This document shows, piece after piece, positions 35,101-46,962 of a stretch of 64,000 nucleotides of DNA. How positions within the stretch are numbered: the stretch's first letter is position 1; every line of letters begins with the position of its first letter. The notes under the pieces are model-generated. The model worked only from the letters and a program-made list of their open reading frames with translations, did not search any database and had not been told where the DNA came from. The position numbers were made by a program, and so were the translations under genes. Origin of the DNA: Paragonimus westermani (taxonomy: Eukaryota; Platyhelminthes; Trematoda; Plagiorchiida; Troglotrematidae); NCBI GenBank assembly GCA_008508345.1, contig QNGE01000286.1, positions 1-64,000 of the forward strand, written 5' to 3'.

Positions 35101-35703
35101 CTGACCTGTTAATGAAAGCCATCGCGTACATCTTGGCTATATTGATCACCACACACAAGCCAGCAACGTGTCAATTGAAGGATTTGGTCAAAATGCTCAA
35201 CGTAGTTGACTAGCTTAACAAAATGCCCATACAATCAACATCCTTGATTGGTTAGTTGAAGTATGAATGACTGAAACGGTTTTGGTCATTTCGGTTGTTT
35301 GCTATACCCGCGTGCGTCTCGTATAAAGTTTCCTGGTTTCACGTTAGTAACTAGTAAATTTAACACAAAATGATCACAGCTGATGGTGTAAACGTTCCCT
35401 TACTTTGAAGCTACTTGAATTTGTGTCTATTCAAACTGCTTTTCACACATTATATGTTTTGAAAATAAAAGCGTGTTCTGTCCAAAGCCAAAAACCTCAC
35501 TTCGGATCAACCGTTGTTTTTTCTCAGTTCAACAGTCCACAAACGATAATACCAGCACTCTTATTAAAACGTTAGCGTGAAGCAAATGGTTATCACCTTG
35601 TGTGATACTTGATTAGACAGTACAGCTCATTACTTATTCACTAGTCAATTTTCTTAAGATATTCACGTATAATGAGAATAAAGACATATAGGCGGACGTA
35701 TGT
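32182..35703. other. No assignable gene
   Basis: 3.5 kb with only short frames on both strands (for example plus 34412-34630). The missing front part of the RTE-like element might be hidden here, but nothing is convincing. Confidence 0.35.
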
Positions 35704-35723
35704 TTTCGATAATTCATCTTCAG
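35704..35723 (-). ncRNA. Hammerhead-ribozyme-like core boxes
   Basis: On the minus strand CTGAAGA, nine bases, then GAAA: the two conserved boxes of a hammerhead in the right order and distance for a short stem II. Hammerheads are known in Penelope-like terminal repeats. The nine-base spacer does not form a clean stem here, so it is probably inactive or a coincidence. Confidence 0.25.
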
Positions 35724-36190
35724 GCCGGTACAATTATATAAGGGATTAGTAGGGTTAGATCGAGATATCGATCAGATCAGATCGCTAGTCAGTTGGCAAT
35801 GGCTTGATTGGTCGGCTACGTCACGCGTGTCCATTGGTTTGACCGCGCCGGTTGGCTATCGATCCGATGGATTTTTGGCCATCGTAGGTGCAGCGTCTGA
35901 ACAAACCGCTTTTGATGACATAATATCAGGTCAATCAGCCTGATTCCGATAGCCTCGGCAGTACAGTGTTCTAATTCGGACGGCTTTTGATCGGTTGCCT
36001 GGCACGCGACATACCACTTTGATAGCTTCGTCAGTTTTCACCTGGTGCCTGCTTTCAACCAGATGAGCGAGAATAGCGCTGTTGACCGATCGTGAATCCC
36101 CGTGTATACAGCTGAGATGCAAACATAGCTCTGGTTTTTGTAGCAACGAACAAAGTATAATGCTGTTTTGGTATATGTGTATTGTGTTTA
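35704..36190 (-). mobile_element. Penelope-like element 3' end
   Basis: Frame 35931-36227 includes VNSAILAHLVESRHQVKTDE and KVVCRVPGNRSKAVRIRTL. This fits the segment after the GIY-YIG catalytic part in Penelope-like elements, compared with SIARHLLETGHVVDPTNAF in the larger copy at 53 kb. Downstream, about 200 bases of non-coding sequence end near a CTGAAGA / GAAA pair. The front of the element is absent, as expected from 5' truncation on insertion. Confidence 0.55.
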
Positions 36191-36227
36191 TTGGTAATAT
36201 TATTGGCAGTAATGGAAGATGTGACAT

Positions 36228-38117
36228 CTAAACAAGTATGCGTCTGTGTATGTAGGTATTGATGCCATTAATATGTTCCACAAGGAAGCAATTCACTGGG
36301 ACATTCGTGATACAGCCCCAAAGATATAACCTGGCCGATCGCCTCGTACAAATGAATAGCACGTTGTCATTATCTGCTTCATGTGAAAAACTATTTTCTT
36401 TTATCGATTATAGTCACAGACACGTAGATGGTGCTTTGAATGTTTTTATGATCAGCGATCTTCTGTGGGTGAAGCTCACTATACTAACATACAGCATTAC
36501 TTTCTTCGCTTCCGTTAGTTCGTGACCGCACGAAATGCGTGTACGACAGCCACGATCACACTGAGAGACCCACAACATTTCATGACAATTTTTTTGTCGT
36601 GGACTCTAATTTCGGAGGAGGACGAATTTTGGCTTCTGTCCATGTCAAAGGTTGATCAACATTTTTGTGGAAGCAAACCGATTATGCAAACGTAGAAAAT
36701 TAGAATTTTTTTAAACGGTAGCAAAATTATCAAACAAAAAGTAACCTTCTCGTTTTCATCACGACCACAATAGTGCATACTGACACACAGGAGAAAATGT
36801 ACCGTTAGTAAATAACCTTCATACTGGTACATTTGTAGTGAAGGCCAAAGAAAAACAAAACTAGTTATCACGCCAACTCCTGAGAGGCTAGGTCAAAGGT
36901 CAGTCGGCTGGCGACGATTTAGTTAGACGGCTGTATCAAGTCCTCTAGTTAGCTGAATAGCACAGGTGGGACAAACAACAAGTTCTTTCAGTAACGTAGT
37001 AAACTCAACATCTAAGCAAGCAGCAGTCGATTCCAAAATACTGGATTAAGTGGCTTAGGTTCACGAACTTCGTTGTTCCCAAACGCTCTCTTTCAGATCG
37101 GTTACCTGACATGACTAGCTATCAGGAATCCACCATAGGTCACGACAAACAATCTGTCGATCATTTGTTCTGTAGCTTAAATACCGACTGACTAATATGA
37201 CTTTCAATGTCATCACTTCGACGTAACAGTCTAGTTACCTACTTTCTTTCACAATTGTATTAGTCCGTTGATGAATTATTAGCAATAGACATTTGTAATG
37301 CTCTGATGTCGCGTTTACTTGATGTCTATTTGTAATCTTCCTAACAGTGACTCTGCTGTAAAACGTCGCTTTTCTCCGTACCCAACGATCACGGGTGGTG
37401 TTTACGGGAACGTTTTTATAGCTGTTCTGAATTATGTCTGACATAATCATACTCACAGGCACAAATGAGAGAGTGAACATACGTTTATAGACCAGTGTAA
37501 CTTACTGACCTATCCTTGTTGTAATAACGAAAGCGTATAAGTGTTATAATACGCATGCAGAGAACAGGTGTGATTCAAACACTGTCAGCCATCTCGTTAC
37601 ACTGTTGTCTTCAGGTGGCACCTGAATAAACAAACGGGCTTTTCTAATCTACTGCAGTTCCGGTTTTGGTGTCAATGTGGTCAAATTTCTAGAGGTGCTC
37701 CACTCTGGGTAACTGTCCCCAAGAAATGTTAGTTCTAAAAATTTAACCTGTCATGTGAACGATCAGCAAAACACCGAGCATAAAAATGGCCAATCAAGAG
37801 GTGCATGTGCCTACCATTCCGGTCAGTTGTACGTATGTGTGAACATTTGCGTGCTGGTTTACCTCAGTATACCGTCTATACTGCATCATATGATACCGTT
37901 TACTGACCGGCGTTGGTGAACATCCGATAAGAATATTTGTTTTTCCTTCCCAATCTCAAACGTGAAACTAACAAAATGACTCTGGTGTACATATTAAACT
38001 TATGGCCAGCAATGGTCAGTACGTCATCGTTTTTAACCGTTTTTTTCACACCTAGTCAGTATTCGGTGGACAATCTTGTCCCATTGCACAATATAAAAAG
38101 AAACACAGCGTGTGGGC
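36228..38117. other. No assignable gene
   Basis: Only short frames. No repeat structure was noticed. Confidence 0.35.
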
Positions 38118-38132
38118 ATGTATGTATGTATG

Positions 38133-38166
<34 letters not shown>

Positions 38167-38193
38167 TGTATGTATGTATGTATGTATGTATGT
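38118..38193. repeat. TGTA tetranucleotide microsatellite
   Basis: About 19 units of ATGT with one interruption (TATATATG near 38131), ending at a single N at 38194. The true length is probably unresolved. Open frames here (MYVC repeats) are artefacts. Confidence 0.95.
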
Positions 38194-38194
38194 N

Positions 38195-39153
38195 GGCCCC
38201 ACTGGCACACCTCCCAGTCTTATTCCTTCGGGTTTACACTGGATATGTGGTGTGTTGGTGGAACTGCAATTGGTGCAGCGCAAGCCAGTTGCAGTGATGG
38301 ATAAGCGCAGGCGTCCTTTGGCTTCAATCACTGTGACAGGCTAATCCGAATCGGATGCCGCCAACCATGGCATGGTACCAAAGAAGTGCTTGCATGTAAA
38401 ATGAATTTCTATACATTATCCATCAAGTGAATATTTATAGAACTTCTGGGAACATACGTTTCGAATCAGCAGGACAAAACCTAATGCTATAAAATGATAT
38501 GTATTGACTGCTTTAAAAAAGATTTACATAAAACTGTTACCACTGAAAATTAGTCAGGTTCGGTGCTAGAGATATGACCGATTGTGACCGTTAAGCCAGT
38601 CATCTTGTTGGTGAAGGAGATAATCAAGTGCATTTATGGCAAATTTTCGGTACGATAAACATCAAATGTAGTTCTTTCACTTTTGATTGACGAATGGATG
38701 CATGTGGGTTACCACCTCATTTCCATCTAAACAGCTGCATGACACATTTACGTGAAAACCCGCTATTGACTGCTATCACTTTTCCGACAGACGTCTCATC
38801 AACATAAGACACTTTTCCGTCCCGACATGTGCTCGTTGACTGTACCAACACTCCACTGCACTGGACAGTTTTTAATTTTGAGAGACCATTCGCTTTCTGC
38901 GCCTAACACAACATATGATGCAATGATGGTTGTGGAGCTATCTGCGTTTGCTTCTGTTACAAAGTCACATGCCGATTGCTTAATGTAATTACTCATACAG
39001 TGCCCTACACTTGATAAGTCAGCTTGCTCGGAAGTTTCACCGCTTGCTATTTCTTTGAAGGAGGTTGTGTCAATCGCTCTTCAAAGTAAAACACAATTGG
39101 CCATAGTAGTAATAAGTCTGCGAAGTAGTTAGAATCAAGCAAACCTTACATAC
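38195..39153. other. Unassigned, with a possible minus-strand exon at 38.8-39.07 kb
   Basis: 38195-38345 is a GC-richer block joined to the microsatellite, possibly a LINE 3' tail. Minus 38799-39075 is open and coding-like (CMSNYIKQSACDFVTEANAD, SEWSLKIKNC) but its splice phase does not fit the exon at 39154-39302. Confidence 0.3.
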
Positions 39154-39302
39154 AACAGTTTTAGACGAGTTAGATATTAGGACATGTACAATATATCTGA
39201 CATGTGCAATCCGTTCACTCTCGTCGGGTTTGTGCTGGAACAACCCTTTGGTCTTCTGGCATTCAGCTAGCAACAGATTATTCATTAGCGTCATTGCCAA
39301 TT
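39154..39302 (-). CDS. Candidate minus-strand host exon
   Basis: Acceptor GAACTGCTGTAG and donor ACTGTT|GTATGT on the minus strand. After two bases the frame reads LAMTLMNNLLLAECQKTKG, then LFQHKPDESERIAHVRYIVHV, leaving phase 0. The composition is soluble, helical and charged, more protein-like than most frames here. A plus-strand frame (39116-39538) overlaps it and is also open, so only one is real. The family is not recognised. Confidence 0.33.
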
Positions 39303-41037
39303 CTACAGCAGTTCTCCCCCTTCAGATGTTACTTGATTTCGTGTCAATTGCTGACTATGTCCACCCGAATCATTGTTTATTGCCGACTCGACTATCTTCT
39401 ATTGCTGAGTTCTGCAGGCATTTCACACCACATTACTGCATATTGCATGTGGTGTCCTATGTGGAATGTACCGCATTCGGACCATTTCACTTAGGTCTAA
39501 ACAATATTGATCCTGAGCCGCCAGTATTCATGTTTTGAAGATTTGTATATTTCATACTTTCTCTTGAATTGAGTGTTCTGGCCTCACTAAGCTGATGGGC
39601 AGTTGATCACTTCCTATATGTACCCGCGAATTTTCCAGATTGCACTTAGTCTCACTTCAAGCCAATAATTATCTGGGGAAAGTGTTGCACTGTGTGGCAC
39701 ATTATGGTGCCTTGACTGCTGAGGCTAACTCCTCTGTGTTGGAAAGTGGTTACTTTCAGCTCTTCCTCAATGACATTTGTTCCACGGGATCTTGTCTCTA
39801 GGATATGAACAAACTAGTGTTTGCGGCTCAGTTCCCCTACCAAGCTGTCGATGCCAAAATTCAGCTCAGTACACCGGTACCTTCACAATTCCTGTGTTCT
39901 GAAGAAGAATTCGTGTAGTGTGGCGTTAAAAAAAACGTTTTCACGAACTGTTTGTAGTACCTCGCTCGGCCGGGAAACTAACTCATCGTATGCATGAAAT
40001 TCGGGGTCAGAAAATTTGTAAACGTCAGTGCTTTATTTGGCAATGATCTGATTTCGCTCTGACCAACCTGATATATCAGTAACGTCCTCGATGCCGTCAT
40101 AGCTAAGCCGTATCCGTACCTATCTGAAATCTAGTGTTCGAAATCGATTTTCAGACCGCCTCTAAACGTGCGAGATGTTACTAATCGGTATTACTGTATA
40201 CCACAATATCCTGTTTACATACGGTCGTCTTACTAACTGGATCACTGGACATCAAAATGTTAGCGTTAACCTGCAAAAGTGGAACGATGCGTGTTTCAAC
40301 TGCTACTGCTTGTCGCCAACAGTGAATGAGGTTTATTCGCAATCTACAGGTGTGACTCTCATTTACCAGGATCCGGAGTATAACAAAAACACAGTGATCA
40401 AACTCGTCTATCACAAACCGTTGAAAATATCATCGACCGTGCTGATACAAAGGTGTTATCCTGTTTAGTCTTCCAAGGTTATAACTTCGGTTGTGGTTTC
40501 TCGCTAGAAAATCAGGGATGTCATGCTGCCTGCTAGCTTCCCCGTTACCATCGTCATCAAACACGCCATGTTTTGGTCTTCACACTTATTCAAGGTTTGG
40601 CGGTGATCTACCGATTTGTTCTCTCCAAATGACCGGTTATTTGTATCTCATGTGCAATCCATTTGCGAACGCCGTTTGAATTATCGTTATCCATGAATAA
40701 ATCAGGGCACCACTCGATCGTAGGCTAGAGAAAGAGAGTGTATAACTAGGTTTCTCATGTGTATATCAAAGAAATTATCCTGTTTCTGTCTCGATAGGGC
40801 ATACGAAATGTATGTGGTCGACCATTTCGCAAACTTCAAGCTAATCACATCATTTACTGCACCTAGAAAACGGGTTCCAAGGATCACCAACGTTGTTTTA
40901 GTACACGCGATAAAACGATTCAAATGTAGCACACGTTCCGCATCCTCGGAAGCAATCAGCTGACGGGTTGCGGTTTCCAATGTTCCCGATCATCCTCGAT
41001 ATTTGTTATTTGCTTTGCTTCTCTCCTCGAGCAATTA
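39303..41037. other. No assignable gene; open frame 39116-39538 (+)
   Basis: The plus-strand frame 39116-39538 gives about 140 codons with DYVHPNHCLLPTRL and HYCILHVVSYVEC. It has no recognised domain and ends with TGA. Plus 40175-40468 is another 97-codon frame of unknown meaning. Confidence 0.25.
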
Positions 41038-41083
41038 ATTCCGTATAGCATTACTAATAAGAAGTGTGACAAATTTATGATTT

Positions 41084-41193
41084 TAAATGAGACCCAACTT
41101 TGAAAAGTCAGGGATTCGGCTGGATTCGAACCAGCGACAGACACAGCATGCCTCCCCGCGGCAAGCGCTCTACCAGCTGAGCTGCGAAGCCAC
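41084..41193 (-). mobile_element. tRNA-derived SINE, copy 1
   Basis: On the minus strand the head carries an A box (GCAGCTCAGCTGGTAGAGC) and a B box (GGTTCGAATCC), with a tRNA-like acceptor stem pairing in 6 of 7 positions, then a short tail (AAAGTTGGGTCTCAT). These are internal RNA polymerase III promoter boxes. Its head abuts the N at 41194 and copy 2. Confidence 0.82.
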
Positions 41194-41194
41194 N

Positions 41195-41305
41195 GTGGTT
41201 TCGCAGCTCAGCTGTTAGAGCGCTTGCCGCGGGGAGGCATGCTTTGTCTGTCGCTGGTTCGAATCCAGCCGAATCCCTAACTTATCACAGCTGGGTCTCA
41301 TCTAA
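41195..41305 (+). mobile_element. tRNA-derived SINE, copy 2, head-to-head with copy 1
   Basis: Near-identical to copy 1 in reverse orientation, with a few substitutions (GCTGTTAGAGC, GCTTTGTC). An anticodon stem is poor and the gap before the T arm is long, so this is not a working tRNA gene. The direct repeats ATTCCGTATAG at 41038-41048 and 41307-41317 flank the pair as a whole. Confidence 0.82.
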
Positions 41306-41317
41306 CATTCCGTATAG

Positions 41318-44300
41318 ATCAAGCGTTTGTTTTCCCCATCATTGTCAACGTATGTAAGTGCACTCCCTACCCCAAAAGCTGTTGTCACTAACTGGCCCAA
41401 CAGAAAGATTAATCTTGGGTAACTTAACGAAGCCTGTAAACCTTCGGTTGGGAGATGCCTTTTGTCAGTGTCCTTTTCCACCTAACCTGGAACTTTTTCT
41501 CTAATGATTCCACCATGATGTTGTCATCGCAGTCGTATCGGTTGCCAGCTGCCTTGTTGCCTCCCACAGTTTTTTCATTCTCCTCCTGTTCCTACTCCTG
41601 TTCACATCCATCAAGGCCACGAATATGACCTCCAATATCCCCAGCACTTTTGTGGGCTGTACAATTTCATCCGGAGAGAGACGTGGATAGCGTGTGTTTG
41701 CTAGCGAGCAATAATCGGGAGACATACGACAAGCTGCTCCAACAACAACTAATGTCTGGAATCTTAACCCAGCTCAGGTATTGCTCCAACCAACAGTCGT
41801 TGCGGAGTGGAAGCAGACATGGAGAGATCAAGACGTCTTAAACTGTTGCGACGTCTCCTAGAGGTTTACCGGGATTTGTCTACAGCCGTCAGAAACTTCT
41901 CTCAGCTATCTGCCCCGCCTTCACAGTGCCTATTCTCGCTGGGTCCAGCGATGTCATCTCCGTATCCTTCGCCAAAGCCCGAGGGAGAGCCAGCCTCCCC
42001 TAGTCGGGCTTGGCTATACCGCCTTGGATACCTCCCTGAAGTCCTCCAGCAATGATCAGTAGCCTCCCTCCTTGAGCGGCTGCAGCTAGGGTGTCTGCAT
42101 CTACGGGTTCTTCATGACATCGGTTGGTGTGGTTGCAAGAGACGTCTGAACTGGGATGCGGTTTATTTTTCAATATCTACTACAGTATATGTGGAAACAC
42201 ACAACTACGACTGCAAATACTATTTTGCGTGACTGACATCCATCCATGTTCGTTGCCAATGATTCATGGTCTGTCAGTTTGTTGACACGCCCTGCAAAAT
42301 GCACGTGCACTTGTCCAGTCAGTACTTCCAACTCCTGGCCTTCCTAACACCAAAAACAGCCCATTAGTTTTTGCGTGTTTACCTCGTGCTCTACTACCCA
42401 TTAGAGACACTGTATGTCACACAACAAAATGGCTAGTATGCTAGTGTTTGGAAGCAACTGCATCGTCGTTGTGTCTTCTACTCAGATGAAATGCTAGTCT
42501 GAGTAATACCTACAAATAAAGTTCAAGGGGGAAAATTCGCTCAAGCCTAGTGTGTGGTTAGGCGCCATTTTCTTTTAGAAAGAGACTGGTTGAAAATGTT
42601 CCCCTGGCTGGTGTTGACATCAGGTTCCAACTCAGCTCCCGCTTATACTCACATAATAAGATTTGTTGTGCCTTTGCAGTCATAATTTTATGGCCACCGA
42701 TGATGAGTGGAATCCTCTGTGCACATCAATTAAAATCCGCAATACGCATCACGAACGGAAGTGTGCACTGATTTGCTTATACGTAGGAGCCTAAGTAATT
42801 GAACACACCGTTGAGCACAGTTGCAACTCATGCAGTTATGACGAAACGTTCAGTTTAACGAGAAAATTCTGGTCCCGAAATGTACGCTTATAAAGGAGTG
42901 AGCTTTCGATCTCATTGTAACAAACGCTGTCAGTAGCAAGCTGCATGTATCCTTGTGTTTGCTCTCAGAAAATATACATTATGCGGAACAAATGTCCAAT
43001 GTTTTCGTTCAAAGTTTAGCCACGTTATCAATCCGGTTGGCATCAACTATATCTGGGATTTGGACATTAAACCGAAGCTTACAACCATGGTACGGAAATC
43101 CGTATGGTCCGTACAGCCTTCAACGGTTAGACCTACAGGCTGTTTATGAAGTTCATTGGCGTTGTTTAAACTAACTGCGTTTACTGGCACGTCAACCAAC
43201 CACTGGGTAGCAAATAAAGTCGCTTGGTTTTATACAGGAATTTACATCATCTCCGACGAATACTGATCATTCGTGCAGTTACCACCTTCCACACTGCATT
43301 TTGCATGGCACATTGGTTCGCTTAACAGAATATTCCACCATCGTGTACGACGTGCTGTCCTAAAGTAACGGATGATTTCCAAATCTGAAGTTGACAAGAC
43401 GCAAGCCGCGTTTTCGTTTTTACTAATTAATGACGATAGATTTCTAGATAAGTGTGCTGCGCCGAAACCTCCACCTGGGACATGTTAAAGGTAAATGTCT
43501 TTTTAGTTACACTCACTGAAGGTGTTTTGAGAGCCCCTCTCCTTCCTTCCAGCTTATCTTTCCCTATTTATGCATGTACTGAGAAATTTTAACCTTGTAG
43601 CGTTGGAATACTGATTCAAACGCTGAAGCGCTCACGTGTGCACTCCACGCAGCCAAGTATATAATACTTTCAGAGATAGGAGCGAGTTTTATCCGCTTGC
43701 TTTCTGCACTGTAATTGTTTCCCAGACGTTTGGTCTTGGTCGGTAAGGATGCATACCAATGCAGAAATGTTTTGAATTAGGCAAACTAGTAAAGGTCAAA
43801 TGCCGGATAGAGCAGGGAATAGTGATTTTACGCATAACAAGTAATCACCGGATGTCACATAACCAACAATTATTTAAGACTACCATGACGACAGTATACC
43901 ATTTCCTCAAACTTGGCGTGGAACAAGTCCGTAAAAGTGCAACTACTCTTGGCGGGGGTGAAGCAATCTGCAGATGTGTTTGTGTAATCAGTGGGGGCAG
44001 AGCGTTACAAACTATCCTATCCAATTTCACCCGACTTTGCATTACAGAGAAAGGCAGTGAATATGAGGGTTGCACGGGATAGAGTATTATTATTACACCG
44101 AGGAGCCATGAGCTGATAACATTGATAAAAAAAAACATTACTTTTAGTGAATGTGTTCACCATGGTAAATGATACGACACACTTATGCTAGTCCGTCTTG
44201 TGTTGTAACAAGAACACTTGTCTAACTCTTTATGAAACGAATTATTACACACGTTACACGTTCCACATGTATGAGTGTATGCTTGTTAACTTCCGTCCTC

Positions 44301-44642
44301 TAATGAAGCACAAGCTTTATTAGTCTTTTTCTGTAATCCACGAAGAAGAAAAACATTAATGAGTACTTCCTCCAAGATGGGATCACATGGCAATATTCGC
44401 TATATATATCAGAGGATTTGTAAATGTCGCAATTTGTTGGATAGAACAAAGAGAAAGCTATAATGTACCACTTCATTTTTCAACAGTTTTCAGTGAATAG
44501 ACGATTTACTTTGTTTCGCACGGTTTTTCGCCGGGACAGTTTGCATTGAACACTGAATTGTATATATTATGTTGTGTGTAGTCATCATATTCATGGTCAT
44601 TCATAACTGACTTCAGATAAAAATTTACATCCGCCTCTGTAG
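41318..44642. other. No assignable gene
   Basis: Several 60-100-codon frames (for example plus 41807-42055 and 42953-43174; minus 41501-41725) without domains or good splice pairs. Confidence 0.35.
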
Positions 44643-45013
44643 GATCCCCGATCAAAAAGTCTCCTCTGCGCTGCCTATCAAAACATGATCGGTCCACTCA
44701 ATATACGGCTCCACCTTCTGAAAATCTCAACCGGCTTATGGACACAGATGTGTGCGACTCCAACATGCCATACACGGAAGTGCATCCATCCAAATCTGTC
44801 ATATCCTCCGAATTTAGGTTGCCTAGGAAGCAAGCCAATTGTCTGGCAGCACACACTAACACTACCGGACTCTCTAGTCCCGTACTGTGTTGTTGTGGGA
44901 GTGATTGTCATCACAACCGTGGAGCGACGGCAAGAAACCGTAGCCAGTACCTCTCCTCTTCTCGGGCGAATTCGGAGCCGGCCGAATACAGTCGGTTCCG
45001 AGCATCCAGGTTG
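44643..45013 (+). CDS. Candidate large host exon, low-complexity tail
   Basis: Acceptor CATCCGCCTCTGTAG and donor TTG|GTAAAC (or CAG|GTTGGT four bases earlier). After two bases one frame reads SPIKKSPLRCLSKHDRS, NRLMDTDVCDSNMPYTEVH, CCCGSDCHHNRG and SSSRANSEPAEYSRFR. It is rich in Ser, Arg and Cys, like a disordered cytoplasmic tail. A second plus frame is also fully open and contains a membrane-like LVPYCVVVGVIVITT, and the minus strand is open for 148 codons. The region is stop-poor in several frames, so the frame choice is uncertain, although the splice sites favour the plus strand. No family is recognised. Confidence 0.4.
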
Positions 45014-46914
45014 GTAAACATTTGAGACAATACTCTTTAGAAAGTGTTCCCTATTTCCAGTCGATGAGATTTTCAACTGAGTGTAATTGCTTGCAGCCTC
45101 AAACAAAACGGAGAAGGATTGCAATTAATTGCCACTGGTTTCTAAAAAATGGACTGAAACTATACGTGGCTCCAACTTACATTTATATGAATCTTTGCAT
45201 GAACAAACTGTAATCAGCACAACAAAAAACAGTTATGAGAAGCTGTTGACAGCTAGAGTAACTTTACGCCCGTTTTCATATTTGATTAAAAGTGTACGGA
45301 TAATACGAGGTAGTTCAATCTTAACCTTCTCCCATCCTATTGAATTCCTCAATTAATCTCCCCAAAAAGTGAACGTTCGGACTTGCTACCCTCACCTAAG
45401 AAAAAACGAACAGATAAGGGGTTTCCAAAGTTAGATCGCCGAGAAAATCATGGGGTTTAGGCTGACACCATGTTCAAGAAAGTTGGTTGCTTTTGATATA
45501 TATTGCAGATTTATGACAGATATTTGCGAGGAGACCCAAACTCCACCGAAAAAATCCTTTGTACACATAACAGCCCGGTAACAATAATGAGTAAACGATT
45601 AGCGTTTGCAACAAAAACACTAGTCTGACAACGCTTGTCAGAAATACGACCTATTTGTAAAAAACAATCTGTTCGAACACAAAGATTAGCGTTGGTTAGG
45701 TTGAGAATTATAAAAACTTGCCCACCTGATACACATATGAGACATTTCGAATTACAAATTCCTCGGCCATCATCCTAAATTACCTAGGACAATAGATGGG
45801 GCTACCTATCCTTTGATATATTCATTCATCCGGTGCTTATCTGTCCGCAAGCTAGCTGCTCTCAGCACACTTCCATTTTACCCTATCGCTTTGATGCGTC
45901 CCTACATTCTTAAACTGTTCCATTTAGCGATCAACAACGCAAAAAGTTTACACACATTTTGTCCTCAACTTGGGCAAAAACCACATTGTTATCATTAGGA
46001 CCTTTTTGTAGAACTTAATGAAGTGTACTTAAGATTCTGAGTGAATGAAGCGGCCATGGATATCCAACAACATGAGTATCTTTGATAAAAATCATCACAT
46101 CTGTTGAAACAGGTGGTTGAAATGATCAAGTATACGAGATTGTTTAACAAAACGATGTAATAAAGACTGTCAAGTAACTATATATTGCCGTCGCGTGCTA
46201 CTTAGTTTTATGCTTTTAAATGTATAAAACTTACGGGTTATAAACATATCAACCACAGTTGGGTTAGTTCGCACTTGTAGGGATAGAGGTTTACGGACAG
46301 ATGGAAAAAGGTTTTGTAACACTGCATGGTGCCCGTGTGTGGTTGACACACAACGTTGTATTTGACCTACCAGATCGCCTAACAGCATACAGAAATGGTG
46401 GCAGTGGACATTCAAAAAAGCCTTACCGTATCATTTTCACCCAGCTACTGTGGACTGTTGGCGATAACACCATTCCTTCTGTTCCTCTTATTACGCCTTG
46501 TGGCCATCCCACAAACATTGAATTGGTTATGTAGTCCGGTATTTGAGAAGCATAATTTGTGAATACACTGTCACCTATTGTTTGTGTGCATGTTGACCTC
46601 TAAAGGTTAAGCTTCATTATTTTTGCCATTACTGATTTATCTGTTGATTACTCCCGAACACAGATATATTTACACTTATAGTTCACATGCTTGCATCTTT
46701 TGTCTCTGATTCAAATGTTGTAGTGCTAGTGCCACCATGGCTTACATCACAGTTACATTCAATCTGAAGCCAATGGCCAACTCACCGCGTGGCATGTGTT
46801 TATGGATTTATCCCGCTTCCATTCGGCTCACATATACTGACCACTTAAACCGCGCTCGACCGGAGTGAAGCCGACATATCTGTAATGCCCGTTTTACTTA
46901 AGATCTCTCTGCAG
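45014..46914. other. No assignable gene
   Basis: Presumed intron or intergenic sequence. Plus 46301-46534 is open for 77 codons after an AG but has no matching donor. Confidence 0.3.
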
Positions 46915-46962
46915 TTTCATTCAAATTGCTCGTCTGATACGGCGGGAATGGAATGTTTCCAG
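46915..46962 (+). CDS. Candidate 48-base microexon
   Basis: A strong acceptor (AAGATCTCTCTGCAG) and a donor (TTCCAG|GTAGCA) enclose 48 bases, 16 codons (FHSNCSSDTAGMECFQ), phase 0 at both ends. This would fit between exons ending phase 0 at 45013 and starting phase 0 at 51174. Small symmetric exons are well known in flatworms. There is no domain evidence. Confidence 0.28.

Noticed and set aside
38056..38344. Open frames over the TGTA repeat (MYVC-type peptides)
   Set aside because: A four-base repeat without stops opens three frames on both strands; no coding value.
41197..41280. Functional tRNA gene
   Set aside because: The A and B boxes and acceptor stem are good, but the anticodon stem is poor, the gap to the T arm is too long, and three copies share a non-tRNA 3' tail. 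It is a SINE.
44678..45124. 148-codon minus-strand ORF
   Set aside because: Probably a shadow of the stop-poor plus-strand exon; no splice sites or motif on the minus strand.
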